Assembly: GCA_008000375.1 (NCBI GenBank)
Contig: SMOI01000322.1
Span: 1 to 35,573 of the forward strand
Source: Poteriospumella lacustris
Taxonomy: Eukaryota; Sar; Chrysophyceae; Chromulinales; Dinobryaceae
Direction: 5' to 3'
DNA: 35,573 nucleotides
Shown here: positions 8,596-17,954 of the stretch, in pieces
Position numbering within the stretch: the stretch's first letter is position 1
Layout: each line of letters opens with the position of its first letter
The notes under the pieces: model-generated
Database searches by the model: none
The model's input: the letters and a program-made list of their open reading frames with translations, nothing else
What the model was told of the DNA's origin: nothing
Made by a program: the position numbers and the translations under genes

Positions 8596-10221
8596 TCAGA
8601 GGACCGCCTCGTGGTCGCCGAGGTGGCGCCCCTCCGCCGCCGGCGGGAAGAGCAGGTGCGACCGGCCGCCGGGCGCGGCGCCTTTGGCGGGCGACAGCGC
8701 CACGGACACCTCGTCCTCCGCCTGCGCGCGCAGCCGCACGAAGCGGCGCAGCACGGCCTCGCCGTCCTCGCCGAGGATCTTGTAGCGGGCGAAGCGCGCG
8801 CTCTCCTCCTGCAGCAGGCGCAGCAGCTGCTGCGCGAAGTCGAGCAGCCCGTCGGCGTTGTCGTGCGACAGCTGCGCGCAGGCCAGCGCGAACTCGAGCG
8901 CCATCTCGCGGTGCGGCAGCTCCACGTGCAGCTGCACGTCGTCGAAGACGGCCTCGCGCTCCGCCTCGCTGAGGCTGGCGACGCAGACGGCGTCCCCCGC
9001 CGCCGAGAGCAGCCGCGCGGGCGCCGTGGGCCGCAGCTGCTGGCAGCGCACGCGCAGCACCGCGCGCTCGTCGGCGACGTCGTCGCTGTCGGCGGCGGCG
9101 CTGTCGGCGTCGTCGTCGTCGCCGTCGTCCTCGCTGAAGAGTCGCCGGCTGACGCGGGGCGGCGACGGTTTGCGCTTGCGCGTCCGCTGCGCAGCGGCGA
9201 CGTCCGCGAGGCTCAGCGACACGCTGCGCAGGAAGAAGCGCTGCTCTTTGCCGCCGTACGCGCTCGCCTCGGCCGGGTCCAGCTCCTGCTGCGCGGGTTC
9301 GCGCTGCGCGGGCGCGGCCACGCCCAGCGACGAGACCCAGCGGAGGCCGCTGGCGTCCGGCTGCGCGGCGTAGTGGCGCTGCAGCCGCAGCGCGCACCGC
9401 TGCCACGCCGACCACGCCGACGTGCGCACGTGGAAGAACGACACCTTCACGGCGTCCTGCTGCCACAGCGGCGCCGCCCACGAGTGGCGCTGCTGCTGCC
9501 TCCGCAGCTCCGCGGCGGACGACGCGGCGGACGACGACGACGACGACGACGACGCGGTCGCTGGCGGCGCGGGCGGCGGCGGCGGCGCGGACGGGTCGCC
9601 CGCGGGCGGCGGCAGCGCGAGAAAGTCGCAGAAGCGGCGCGGAAAGGCCGTCTCCATCGCGCGCAGGAAGTGGTCCGAGTCGCGCTGCGGCAGCAGGAAG
9701 AAGAGCTGCGCCGTCTCCTGCTTCGCGGTGGCGCCGACGAGGTGGACGCCGACGTGCGTCGGCAGCGCGATGCGCGACAGCGGAAACGGCCACGGAAACA
9801 GCGAAATCTGCCGCAGCAGAAGGAACTTGCGCACCTCCAAGGGCGACGGGTAGAAGGGCTTCCGCGCGGTCGCCGCGGCGCTGGTCGGCGCCGGCTCTGC
9901 ACGCGGCGGCTCGGCGGAGGCGGCGGCGAAGCGGAACGGCGCGTAGCGCAGCGAGCCTTTGTCCGCGTTCACCGCGGCGTAAATCTCGAATATGTAGTAC
10001 CCCAGCCGCCGCTCGATGGCAGCGTTGGTGACGACGGTCTCCGCGTCGCTGCCCACGAAGATGGCCATGAGGAAGTTCTTCGCCTGGTAGATCTCCGTCT
10101 CGACGTCGTCCGGCGCGGCGCGCGAGCGGCGGGGCTTCCTCGGGGCCGATTCGGAGTCCCCAACGAATTGCTGGTTGGAAATGATCATATGGGGGTGGCT
10201 GGATGCGTCATGGGAGTTCAT
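8596..10221 (-). CDS. Uncharacterised protein, single exon
   Basis: An open frame of 541 residues from the first in-frame ATG (10221-10219; MNSHDASSHPHM) to TGA at 8598-8596. The open frame extends upstream to about 10341 but without an ATG. I do not recognise a family. Visible parts: a disordered basic N-terminus; a compact mixed region at about 40-100 (EIYQAKNFLMAIFVGSDAE, RRLGYYIFEIYAAV); a hydrophobic/aromatic block RKFLLLRQISLFPWPFPLSRIALP that is too Arg-rich for a clear membrane helix; a Pro/Ala/Ser linker; and a strongly acidic stretch (SEDDGDDDDADS) next to a basic cluster (RTRKRKPSPPR). The C-terminus is helical and Leu-rich (LLDFAQQLLRLLQEESARF). No catalytic motif is visible. It is tail-to-tail with CEP44 (133 bases) and divergent from coatomer zeta. 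Confidence 0.75.
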   Translation of the reverse strand: MNSHDASSHPHMIISNQQFVGDSESAPRKPRRSRAAPDDVETEIYQAKNFLMAIFVGSDAETVVTNAAIERRLGYYIFEIYAAVNADKGSLRYAPFRFAAASAEPPRAEPAPTSAAATARKPFYPSPLEVRKFLLLRQISLFPWPFPLSRIALPTHVGVHLVGATAKQETAQLFFLLPQRDSDHFLRAMETAFPRRFCDFLALPPPAGDPSAPPPPPAPPATASSSSSSSSAASSAAELRRQQQRHSWAAPLWQQDAVKVSFFHVRTSAWSAWQRCALRLQRHYAAQPDASGLRWVSSLGVAAPAQREPAQQELDPAEASAYGGKEQRFFLRSVSLSLADVAAAQRTRKRKPSPPRVSRRLFSEDDGDDDDADSAAADSDDVADERAVLRVRCQQLRPTAPARLLSAAGDAVCVASLSEAEREAVFDDVQLHVELPHREMALEFALACAQLSHDNADGLLDFAQQLLRLLQEESARFARYKILGEDGEAVLRRFVRLRAQAEDEVSVALSPAKGAAPGGRSHLLFPPAAEGRHLGDHEAVL

Positions 10222-10737
10222 CGGTGCACGGAGACACAGCAGCGGAGCGGTGTCAACGGCCACCTGCGGACCAAGCGGGCTCAGGCGGCTCAGTGACTGT
10301 TCGGCGAGCTGTTGGCGACCGATGCAGAGCAACACCTGCACACCAAGGACTTTCTTAGGACTGTGACGAGCCCGCGATGCGGTTAGGAGCCGCGCGGAGG
10401 TCGCAAATCGAATTCATTGTGAACGCGACGGTCTCGTCGCCGCGAGACGTTGAGAACACAGACTCTGGGTATCGACAGTGCTCGACTCAGAGTCTGGGCA
10501 TGGGTCGGTCTGCGTCGGCGACGTCGCTGTGATCGCGGCGCCATTTTTCGTCTTTTCGATGGGAACACGGCTCTTGGCGACCGCCGGCTGGTCCCCAACG
10601 ACTCACATCTGAACACGTTTGGAGGCTGTGCAGTGAGGAGCCCGAGATTTCCCAGCTTACACCCTGCGACACCAGAAGATCCGCCCCGCCCACCACACCG
10701 AACTGTACCCGCCCGTTGCGCACACAGACAACAGACA
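10222..10737. promoter_or_regulatory. Divergent promoter region with a 9-bp inverted repeat
   Basis: A 516-base interval between the starts of the uncharacterised gene (-) and coatomer zeta (+). It contains a perfect inverted repeat, CAGACTCTG at 10459-10467 and CAGAGTCTG at 10488-10496, separated by 20 bases. No TATA box can be assigned with confidence. The extra open stretch 10222-10341 on the minus strand is in frame with the uncharacterised protein but lacks an ATG. Confidence 0.45.
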
Positions 10738-11455
10738 ATGTCAGAGGTCCTCATTCCTGTGGTGAACGCGTTCATCATCCACGACGGCGAAGGAGACCGC
10801 CTGTACGCGAAGTACTACGACGGGCGCAGCAAGGCGCAGCAGATCGAGTTCGAGGCGCTGCTGCAGAAGAAGACGAAGAACATCTCAACCAAAAACGAAT
10901 GTAAGTGCGCGCCCGCTGCGCTGCGCTGCGGTTGTCTGTCTCGCTCGCTGACCCGTCGCTGTCGCTGTCGCTGTAGCGGAGATCCTGCTGCTGGAGCCGG
11001 AGGTGGTCGTGTTCAAGGGCAGCGAGTGCAAGTTCTTCGTGGTCGGCTCGTCCGACGAGAACGAGCTGGTGCTGACGGCGGTGCTGGAGAGCATCTACGA
11101 GGCGGTGTCGTCGCTGCTGCGCGGCGCCGTGGACAAGCGCACGATGCTGGACAACCTCGAGCTGGTGCTGCTGGCGATCGACGAGGTGCTGGACCACGGC
11201 CTCGTCATGGAGCTCGACGCCGCCTCCATCGTCAACCGCGTGCTGATGCGCGGCGTCGACGGCTCCGACCAGTCGCACGGCGGCGGCGGCAGCGGCGGCG
11301 GCGCGCGCGGCGGCGCCTCGAGCCGCGACGCGATGGGCTCGAGCGGCAGCAGCGGCGCCGTCGTCGGCGACCTGTCGCTGTCGCAGGCCTTCGGCCTAGC
11401 GCGCGACCAGTTCTTCAAGACGCTGGCGGGCGGCAGCCGGTCGGACGGCTACTGA
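10738..11455 (+). CDS. COPZ: Coatomer subunit zeta (COPI), two exons
   Basis: Exons 10738-10900 and 10977-11455 are joined across one phase-1 intron (76 nt, GTAAGT...TGTAG), encoding 213 residues. The longin/clathrin-adaptor small-chain fold is clear: VNAFIIHDGEGDRLYAKYY, SEILLLEPEVVVFKGS, FFVVGSSDENELVLTAVLES and LLAIDEVLDHGLVMELDA align in order with COPZ proteins. The subunit pairs with gamma-COP in the F-subcomplex of COPI and acts on Golgi-to-ER retrograde vesicles in the cytosol. At 213 residues it is longer than the usual 175-180. The extra length is a Gly/Ser-rich insertion of about 40 residues (about 150-185) between the longin core and the last helix. The ATG at 10738 gives the expected N-terminus. 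Confidence 0.95.
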
Positions 11456-11460
11456 GCGAG

Positions 11461-11560
11461 CGACACACCGCGCGACACACCGCGCGACACACCGCGCGAC
11501 ACACGAAATCTGAGCGTAACGCTAACGACGACACACCGCGACACACCACGCGACACACGA
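11461..11560. repeat. 12-bp tandem repeat at coatomer zeta 3' end
   Basis: Three exact copies of CGACACACCGCG (11461-11496) and a fourth ending CGAAA (11497-11508) begin five bases after the coatomer zeta stop. A second, shorter cluster of the same CGACACAC core lies at about 11527-11560. Both clusters end in a CGACACACGAAA-like sequence, so the block itself looks duplicated. It separates two convergent genes. Confidence 0.85.
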
Positions 11561-11615
11561 AAATTGAGGTTTTTACAGGCGACGGAGGCGGGGGCGACGC
11601 AGGCGGCGGCGGGGG

Positions 11616-14600
11616 CTAGAGGCCGTCGGCGTCGTCGTCCTGCGAGAACGACGCCAGCGCCGCGATGGCCTCGAGGCTCACGCCGCTGACGTTGACCGCG
11701 GCGGCGGCGGCGGCGGGCGCCGGCGGCGGCTGCTGCTGCTGCAGCCACGACAGATACGACGTCAGCGACGCGGCCTCCTGCTGCAGCTGCGGCGCGGGCG
11801 ACGGGTCGCTCGGCGCGGCGCCTGCGACTCGGCCGCGTCGCCGCCGCCGAAGAGCGTCGCGAGGGCGCTGCGGCCGGCGGCGCGCGGCGGTCGACGCGCG
11901 CGGCTGCCGGCGCGCTGCGGCGGCGCTGCCGGGCGCGCTGAGCGACTGGCGGTTGAGCTCGGTGTTCTGGGCGACGAGGAGGCGGAAGAGGTCGTTGCTG
12001 CTGCTGTGTTGCTGGGCGCCTCGGCCGCCGCCTCGCGCGCGCGGTCGCCGTCGGCGGCGTCGGTCGCGTCGGCATCGGCGGCGGCGGCGAAGAAGGCGCC
12101 GCGGTCGCTGCGGTCGCTGCGGTCGCCGGCGTTGACGAGCAGCGACGAGGGCCGCCGCCGGCCGATGCCCGGCGACGCGGGCGGCAGCGTCGCGGACAGC
12201 GACGTGTCGCGCTGGCGCAGCGCCTGGTTCGACGGGCGCCGAGGAACGAGCGGCGCACGAGCTGGCGGCGGTCGGCGACGCTCATCGCGGCGGCCGGCGG
12301 CGCGTCGCCCGCCACGAGCGCGGCACTCGCCGACGAGAAGAGCGACAGCGCCGAGACGCCCGAGTCGAGCGACGGGCGGCGCTGCGGCGTCGACTGGCCG
12401 CTGAAGCTCAGCGCGCCGTGCGCCAGCGACGAGGTCGCCGAGACGGAGCCGCCGCCGAGCAGCGCGTCGGCGTCGGCGTCGTCGTCGACGCGCTGCAGCA
12501 GCGCGTCGGTCAGCGACGCGACGGAGGCCGCGGCGCCCGCCGAGTGCGCCGCGACGGTGTTGAGCACCGACTGCAGCGGCAGCGCCTCGGCGATTCGCGA
12601 GTTGCGCCGCGACACGTGCGCGCCCAGCGACACGCGCGCGCGACGCCGGCGACGCGACGCCGCGCGACGGCGACTTGACCGTCGAGCCGCGCCGCGTCAC
12701 GACGACGCCGTCGCCGCGGCTCAGCTGCGACACGCGCGACACGCCCGACACGACCGACGCCGCGTCGCCGCCGCCGCTGCCGCCGTCGAGTCGTCGCCGA
12801 AGAAAACGAGCCGCCGGGCGTCCCGATGAACGACGCGCGCAGCGGCGACCGCGCGGGCTCGTCGGCGCGGTGCCGCCGGTCGACGCGCGTCGCTGGCGGC
12901 GGCGGCGGCGAGGCGGCGGCGGCGGAGGCGGCGGCGGAGGCGGCGCGCCGCGGGTCCTGCGCGCTGTGGCGCACGACGTCGCCGATGGCCTCGTGGAAGT
13001 AGCCGGCGCGCCGCACGGCCTCGACGTCCTCCGCGTCCATCGGGTACCACGCGGCCGGCAGCCCCTTCGCCGCGCGCGGGAACGTGCCGCGCACCGGCAG
13101 CTTCTCGAAGCCGTCGCGCAGGCGCTGCACCGTCTGATCGTACAGCGGCGGCTTCTTCGGCCGCCGCGCGCCGCCGCCGCCGCCGTTACTGTCGCCGTTA
13201 CCGTTACCGTCGCCGCGGAAGATCGACGAGACCGACGCGGCGCGCGGCCGGCCGCCGCCCAGCGACGCGGCGGGCGACGCGCGCTGCGGCGACGGCGGCG
13301 CCGCGCGCTCGCGGATGCCGTCGGGGCGGGCGGCGGAGGGCTGCGACAGGCCGAAGTGCGGCCGCGCCACGCGGTAGCGCGGGTGCCAGATGCCGTAGCG
13401 CTCGTCCTGCTGCATCTCGCGGAACACCGCCTCGTCCAGCAGCAGCGTGCCGCGGTAGCGCGGGATGGCGCCGCGCGCCACGGCGGCCGCCGCGTACTCC
13501 GCCTCGACGAGGGCGCCGTTGGCGGCGCGGCGCAGCGCCTGCGGCGTGAACTTCGTCGAGTAGCCCGGCGCGAAGAGGCCGCCGCCGTCGAGCGCGCTCG
13601 CCTGCGCCGCCTCCACGAGCCGCTCGTACGGCGCCGCGCCGAGCGACGCGCCGAGCGACGCGCCGAGCGACGCGGCGCCGCCGTCGGCGGCGCCGGCGCC
13701 GTCCGTCGGAACGACCTTGAGCCACGTCGCGACGAACTGCGACTCCGCGTCGCGCTTCGCCGCCAGCCGCGCGCCCGGCGCCGCGTCCGCCGCGGGCGGC
13801 GCCGCCTGCGACGCGAGGTCGTCGGCGTCCGCGTGCGCGCGCCAGTGCGCGACGAGGCTGCCGAACTGCGCGCGGCGCCGCTGCACCGTCGCCGTCGTCG
13901 GCGTCGCGTACAGCCGCTCGAACGTCTCGCGCCGCGCCGACGCGCCGCTGCCGCTGCCGCTGCCGCCGCCGCTGTGGCGCCGCTGCGGCGTCACCGGCGC
14001 CGACGCCGACCGTCGCGGCGCGAGCGACGTCGGCGTCGTCGGTCGCGGCGGCTGCGGCGGCGGCTGCGTCGCGGCAAACGCGGCGGGCTGCGCGGCGGGC
14101 TGCGCGGCGGGCTGCGCGGCGGGTAGGCGCTGGGGAACGGCGCCGCGGGCTGCGGCGGCTGCGGCTGCGGCTGCGGCGGCGGCGGCGGCGGGCGGCTGCT
14201 GAAGACGCTGCGGCTCGCGAGGTACCCGTCGCTGGCGACGCTGGCGACGCTGCCGCTGCGCTGCGCGACGAACTTCGGCGGCGAAAACTGCTGCGGGTCG
14301 CCGCTGCGGCCGCTGCGCTGCGCCGGCGACGGCGACGACTGCGACGGCGACGGCGGCGAGTCGCCGCGCAGCTGTCGGCGCCGCTGCTGCAGCCGCGCGA
14401 GCTCCGTGCGCAGCGCGCGCTCTTCGTCGTCGAGCCGCTGCGTCAGCGTCGCCGCGGGCCGCTCGTAGCGCGTCGCGCGGTACGCGGCGCTGTAGCCGCG
14501 CGCGTCGTCGGCGGGCGACCAGTCGCCGCCGCCGTCGCCGTCGTCGCTCGGCGCCAGCGACGCGTCGCTCGACGCTGCGGCGCTGGCGCCGAGCGGCGAC

Positions 14601-17185
14601 TCCGGCGACAGCGGCGGCGACGGCGATGGCGACGGCGACGGTCGCTGCGTCGGGCGCGCGCGGCCGCCGGCGCTGCGGCTGCGGCGCTCGCGTTGGCGGC
14701 GCCGGGCGGCGGCGGCGGCGGCTGCGCACGCAGCTGCGCCAGCTGAAACGCGCGGCTCTGCAGCGTGCGGCGCACGCGGCGCGCGAACAGCGTCGCGTAG
14801 TCGTCGGCGGCGGTGGCGGCGGCGCGGCGGCGCCGGGGCGGCCGGCCGCCAGTTCGGCGGGCAGCGGCGGCGGGCGGCGCGCGCCGCGCGGCAGCAGCGT
14901 CGCGGTCAGCGTCGCGGCCGACGCGGACAGCGCCGCGCCGCCCGCCGCGCCGCCGAGGCGCCGCAGGTCGACGCCGTCGAGGCGCGCGAGCCGCGGCAGC
15001 GTCAGCAGCACCGCGTCGACGTACTGCGCCAGCGTGTCGCGGTGGACGGCGACGGGGTTGTGCGACAGGTCCCAGTCGACCAGCGTCGCCGCAGCGGCGT
15101 CAGCGTCGCGAGGCTCTTCGCGAAGCGCGCGGCGTCGGGCGGCACGCGGTTGTGCGAGGCGTCGAGGCGCGTGAGCGAGGCGAGGGCCTGCAGCCCGTCG
15201 AGCGACGTGAGGCGGTTGTGCGCCAGGCTCAGCGACCGCAGCGCCGGCAGCTGCAGCGCGAACGGCGCCAGCGACCCGCGCAGCGCGTTGCGCGACAGGT
15301 CGAGGTGCGTCAGCGCCGCGTAGCGCGTGTGCAGCGCCTGCGCGCCGCCCGCGCTGCGCAGGCCGCAGCGCGTCAGCGTCAGCGCGCGCAGCGCCGGCGC
15401 GAACCACTGGCGCAGGAAGCGGCGCTCGACGCGCGCGGCCGACGACGCCTGCGCGTCGCCGTCGGCGAACAGCGCCAGCACCGACGCGGCCAGCGAGCTC
15501 AGCCGCGCGCCGCGCACCTCGAGCGACACGACGCGGCGCTCGTCGGCGGCGTCGCCGTCGGCGCGTCGGCCGCCTCCGCCGCGTCGGCGTCGCCGAGGAA
15601 CACGCGCTTCAGCTGCGTCTCGCACAGCGCCACGAGCGCCGCGTCGTCGAGCGGCGGGCAACCGCTCTGCGCGCGCTGCAGGCGCCGCAGCAGCGACCGG
15701 TCGGCGGCCGCGTCGAGCGACTCGTCGCCGTCGCCGTCGTCGTCGCTGTCCGCGTCGCCGTCGTCGCTCGCGGCCACTTCGAGCGCGAAGCGCTGCACGC
15801 GCTGCGCCTGCGCCGCGCTGCTCGTCGCCGGCGCGTTGACCGCGACGACGCGGCACAGCGCCGCGGCGGCGCCGCGTCGCCCACCGGCGCGGCGGGCGGC
15901 GGCGGCGCCGCGTCGTCGCCGTTGAGCAGCGACAGCGTCGAGAGCCGCGCCTCCTCGTCGACGGCCGCGGCGCTGCGGCTGCGGTCGACGGCCGCGGCGC
16001 TGCGGCTGCGGTCGACGCGGCGGCGCTGCGACTCGTCGGCGCCGGGCGGCTCGGCGCCAGCGACGCGCTGGCGGCGTCGGCGTCGGCGCCGTCGTCGAAG
16101 AGGTCGTCGGCGGAGAAGCCGCCGCTCTTCGCGTCGGCGCCGCTGTCGCTGGCCGCGCGCGCCGCGCCCGCCCAGCGGCAGAATCGCCGACAGCGACGGC
16201 TGCGCGTCCAGCGCCGCGGCGCCGCTGTGGCGCGCGATGGCGTCGGCCAGCGCCAGCGCCGCCTGCAGCGTCGTCGCGTCGAGCGCCGCGGTCGGCGGCA
16301 GCGGCGGCCACGCGGCGGACGCGGCGCCGGCGGGCGGCGGCAGCGCCAGCAGGTCGCTCAGCGACGCGGCGCGCGGCGCGTCGACGCCAGCGGCGCCGGC
16401 GGCCAGCGCGCGGCTGCGCGGCGAGTTGACGAGCGAGCGCTGCGAACTGTGACCGGCGCGGGGTCCACCGCGGCGCCGCGCTGCGCCTGCGTCGGCGAAC
16501 GCGCCGTCGGCGAGCGCGGCCGCGGCGCGTCGGCGGCGCGAGCAGCAGCGACCTGAGCGGCGACGCGTCCGCGCGGGAGAACGAGCGACGCGTCGCGACG
16601 GAGCCGTCGCCGTCGCCGTCGCCCGTCGACCACAGCGACGCGTCGTCGGCGTCCAGCGACGCGCCGAGCCGCAGCCGCTGCTCCGCGTCGATGCTGGCGG
16701 AGGGCCGCGGCGTGAGCGCCGCCGAGGAGGAGGTGTAGAGCGCGCCGAGCACGTCGACCACTTTTTTGCGTTCGCCGTCGGCGCCCGCCGCGCCGCGCTG
16801 CCAGCAGCCGTCGAAGTCGGCGCTCAGCTGCTCGACGAGCGCCACGACGTCGGCGTCGCGGCGCCGCGGCACCTTCACCAGCTTGAACAGCAGCTTCGAG
16901 CGCGCGAAGTCGCTGCGCAGCAGGTGCAGGGCGACGCGGACGCTGTCGCCGGGCAGCACGAAGCCCTTCTTCGGCCGGAACGACAGCACCTTCTCCTCCG
17001 ACCGCCGGATGCGGAAGAGGCAGATGTCGTCCGCGTCGTTGTTGCGGATGGTGATCTCGTACTCGGAGGTGTCTGCGAAGGCGACGGAGGCGGCGACGGC
17101 GTCAGAGACGGTGGCGACACCAGCGACGGCCGAGGCGACGAAACTTACCCTCATCGATGCGGATGCAAGACGGAGACACTTTCAT
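11616..17185 (-). CDS. MSP-domain, leucine-rich-repeat, coiled-coil protein; frame broken repeatedly
   Basis: A 37-nt first exon (ATG 17185-17183, to 17149) joins exon 2 (from 17072) across a 76-nt phase-1 intron, giving an N-terminal MSP/VAP-like domain: VSPSCIRID, YEITIRNNDADDICLFRIRR, FRPKKGFVLPGDSVRVAL, LLFKLVKVP. A low-complexity Ser/Ala/Asp linker follows, then an LRR domain (about 15500-14950; LTHLDLSRN, LRSLSLAHN, LTRLDASHN, LVDWDLSHN), a coiled coil near 14440 (LDDEERALRTELARLQQRRRQ), disordered segments, a conserved-looking block at 13350-12980, and a C-terminus ending at TAG 11618-11616. Coding must hop between frames roughly 15 times; the whole would be about 1830 residues. One break (about 15090) lies inside an LRR unit with no room for an intron, so single-base indels are the simplest reading. 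MSP plus LRR suggests a cytoskeletal or axonemal scaffold; that is inference. It could be one gene with assembly errors, or a decayed gene. Confidence 0.6.
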
Positions 17186-17484
17186 CACTGGTCACTTGCG
17201 AAGGAAACAGGGCCACGCGAATCACAAATCACAAATCACAAATCACAAAGAGCGGCCAAGCGGTGGGTCGGTGCCAGAGAAAGAGACGGGAGGATCAGCA
17301 GGTCTGTCGCGAGGGAAGCGGAACGGGGCACTGCGCGTACAGGTCACCGCACCTGTGAGCGAATCACGTATAGCATTGCAGCCTCATTGGTCGACGAGGG
17401 CGGCTACAGGGCCTCGCAATCCGTGCGAATCCTTCGACGCGAATTGAACGCGACGCGTCTCTCCGCCGCAGCAACTGCCAACCG

Positions 17485-17724
17485 CCACTTTCGACCTGAA
17501 ACGGCCCGCGGCTCTCTCCGTCACTTCGCTGTCCGTCCGTCCACACCACTTTCGACCTGAAACGGCCCGCGGCTCTCTCCGTCACTTCGCTGTCCGTCCG
17601 TCCACACCACTTTCGACCTGAAACGGCCCGCGGCTCTCTCCGTCACTTCGCTGTCCGTCCGTCTACACCACTTTCGACCTGAAACGGCCCGCGGCTCTCT
17701 CTGTCACTTCGCTGTCCGTCCATC
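17485..17724. repeat. 61-bp minisatellite in a divergent promoter
   Basis: About 3.9 copies of a 61-bp unit. The anchor CTTTCGACCTGAAACGGCCC recurs at exact 61-base steps (its CGACC at 17492, 17553, 17614 and 17675). The copies are almost identical; a few C/T changes mark the third and fourth. The array lies between the start of the MSP/LRR gene (17185, -) and the NERD1-like gene (17955, +). Confidence 0.92.
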
Positions 17725-17954
17725 AGTCGGTGTGACGTCCGTCCGTTCGTGGTGTTGTCTGTGGTGGCCCTGCGACTTTTCAGCGTGGCTGTTCGGAGTG
17801 ACCGAGCCGCTTCGCTGTGGCAGCGGAATCAACTAAACCTGTCACCTCGCTGCCTCACTCACAAGTGAACGCACGGCTGGTCAGTTTTAAGGAAGCGCCC
17901 GCAAGCAACGAAGTTGCCCGGGTTCGAGAAGTGAACGACTTTCGCTCGGCGACG

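Noticed and set aside
12510-15407. A 965-codon minus-strand open frame treated as its own gene
   Set aside because: Only parts read as real protein (an LRR piece and the block near 13,000-14,000). Other parts are Arg-rich shadow, and adjoining protein-like segments continue in other frames, so it is a fragment of the MSP/LRR gene.
15499-17154. ATG at 17154 as start of the MSP/LRR protein
   Set aside because: It overlaps a GTAAGT donor; a 76-nt intron with CTGAC branch site and CGCAG acceptor restores the first MSP strand from an upstream ATG.
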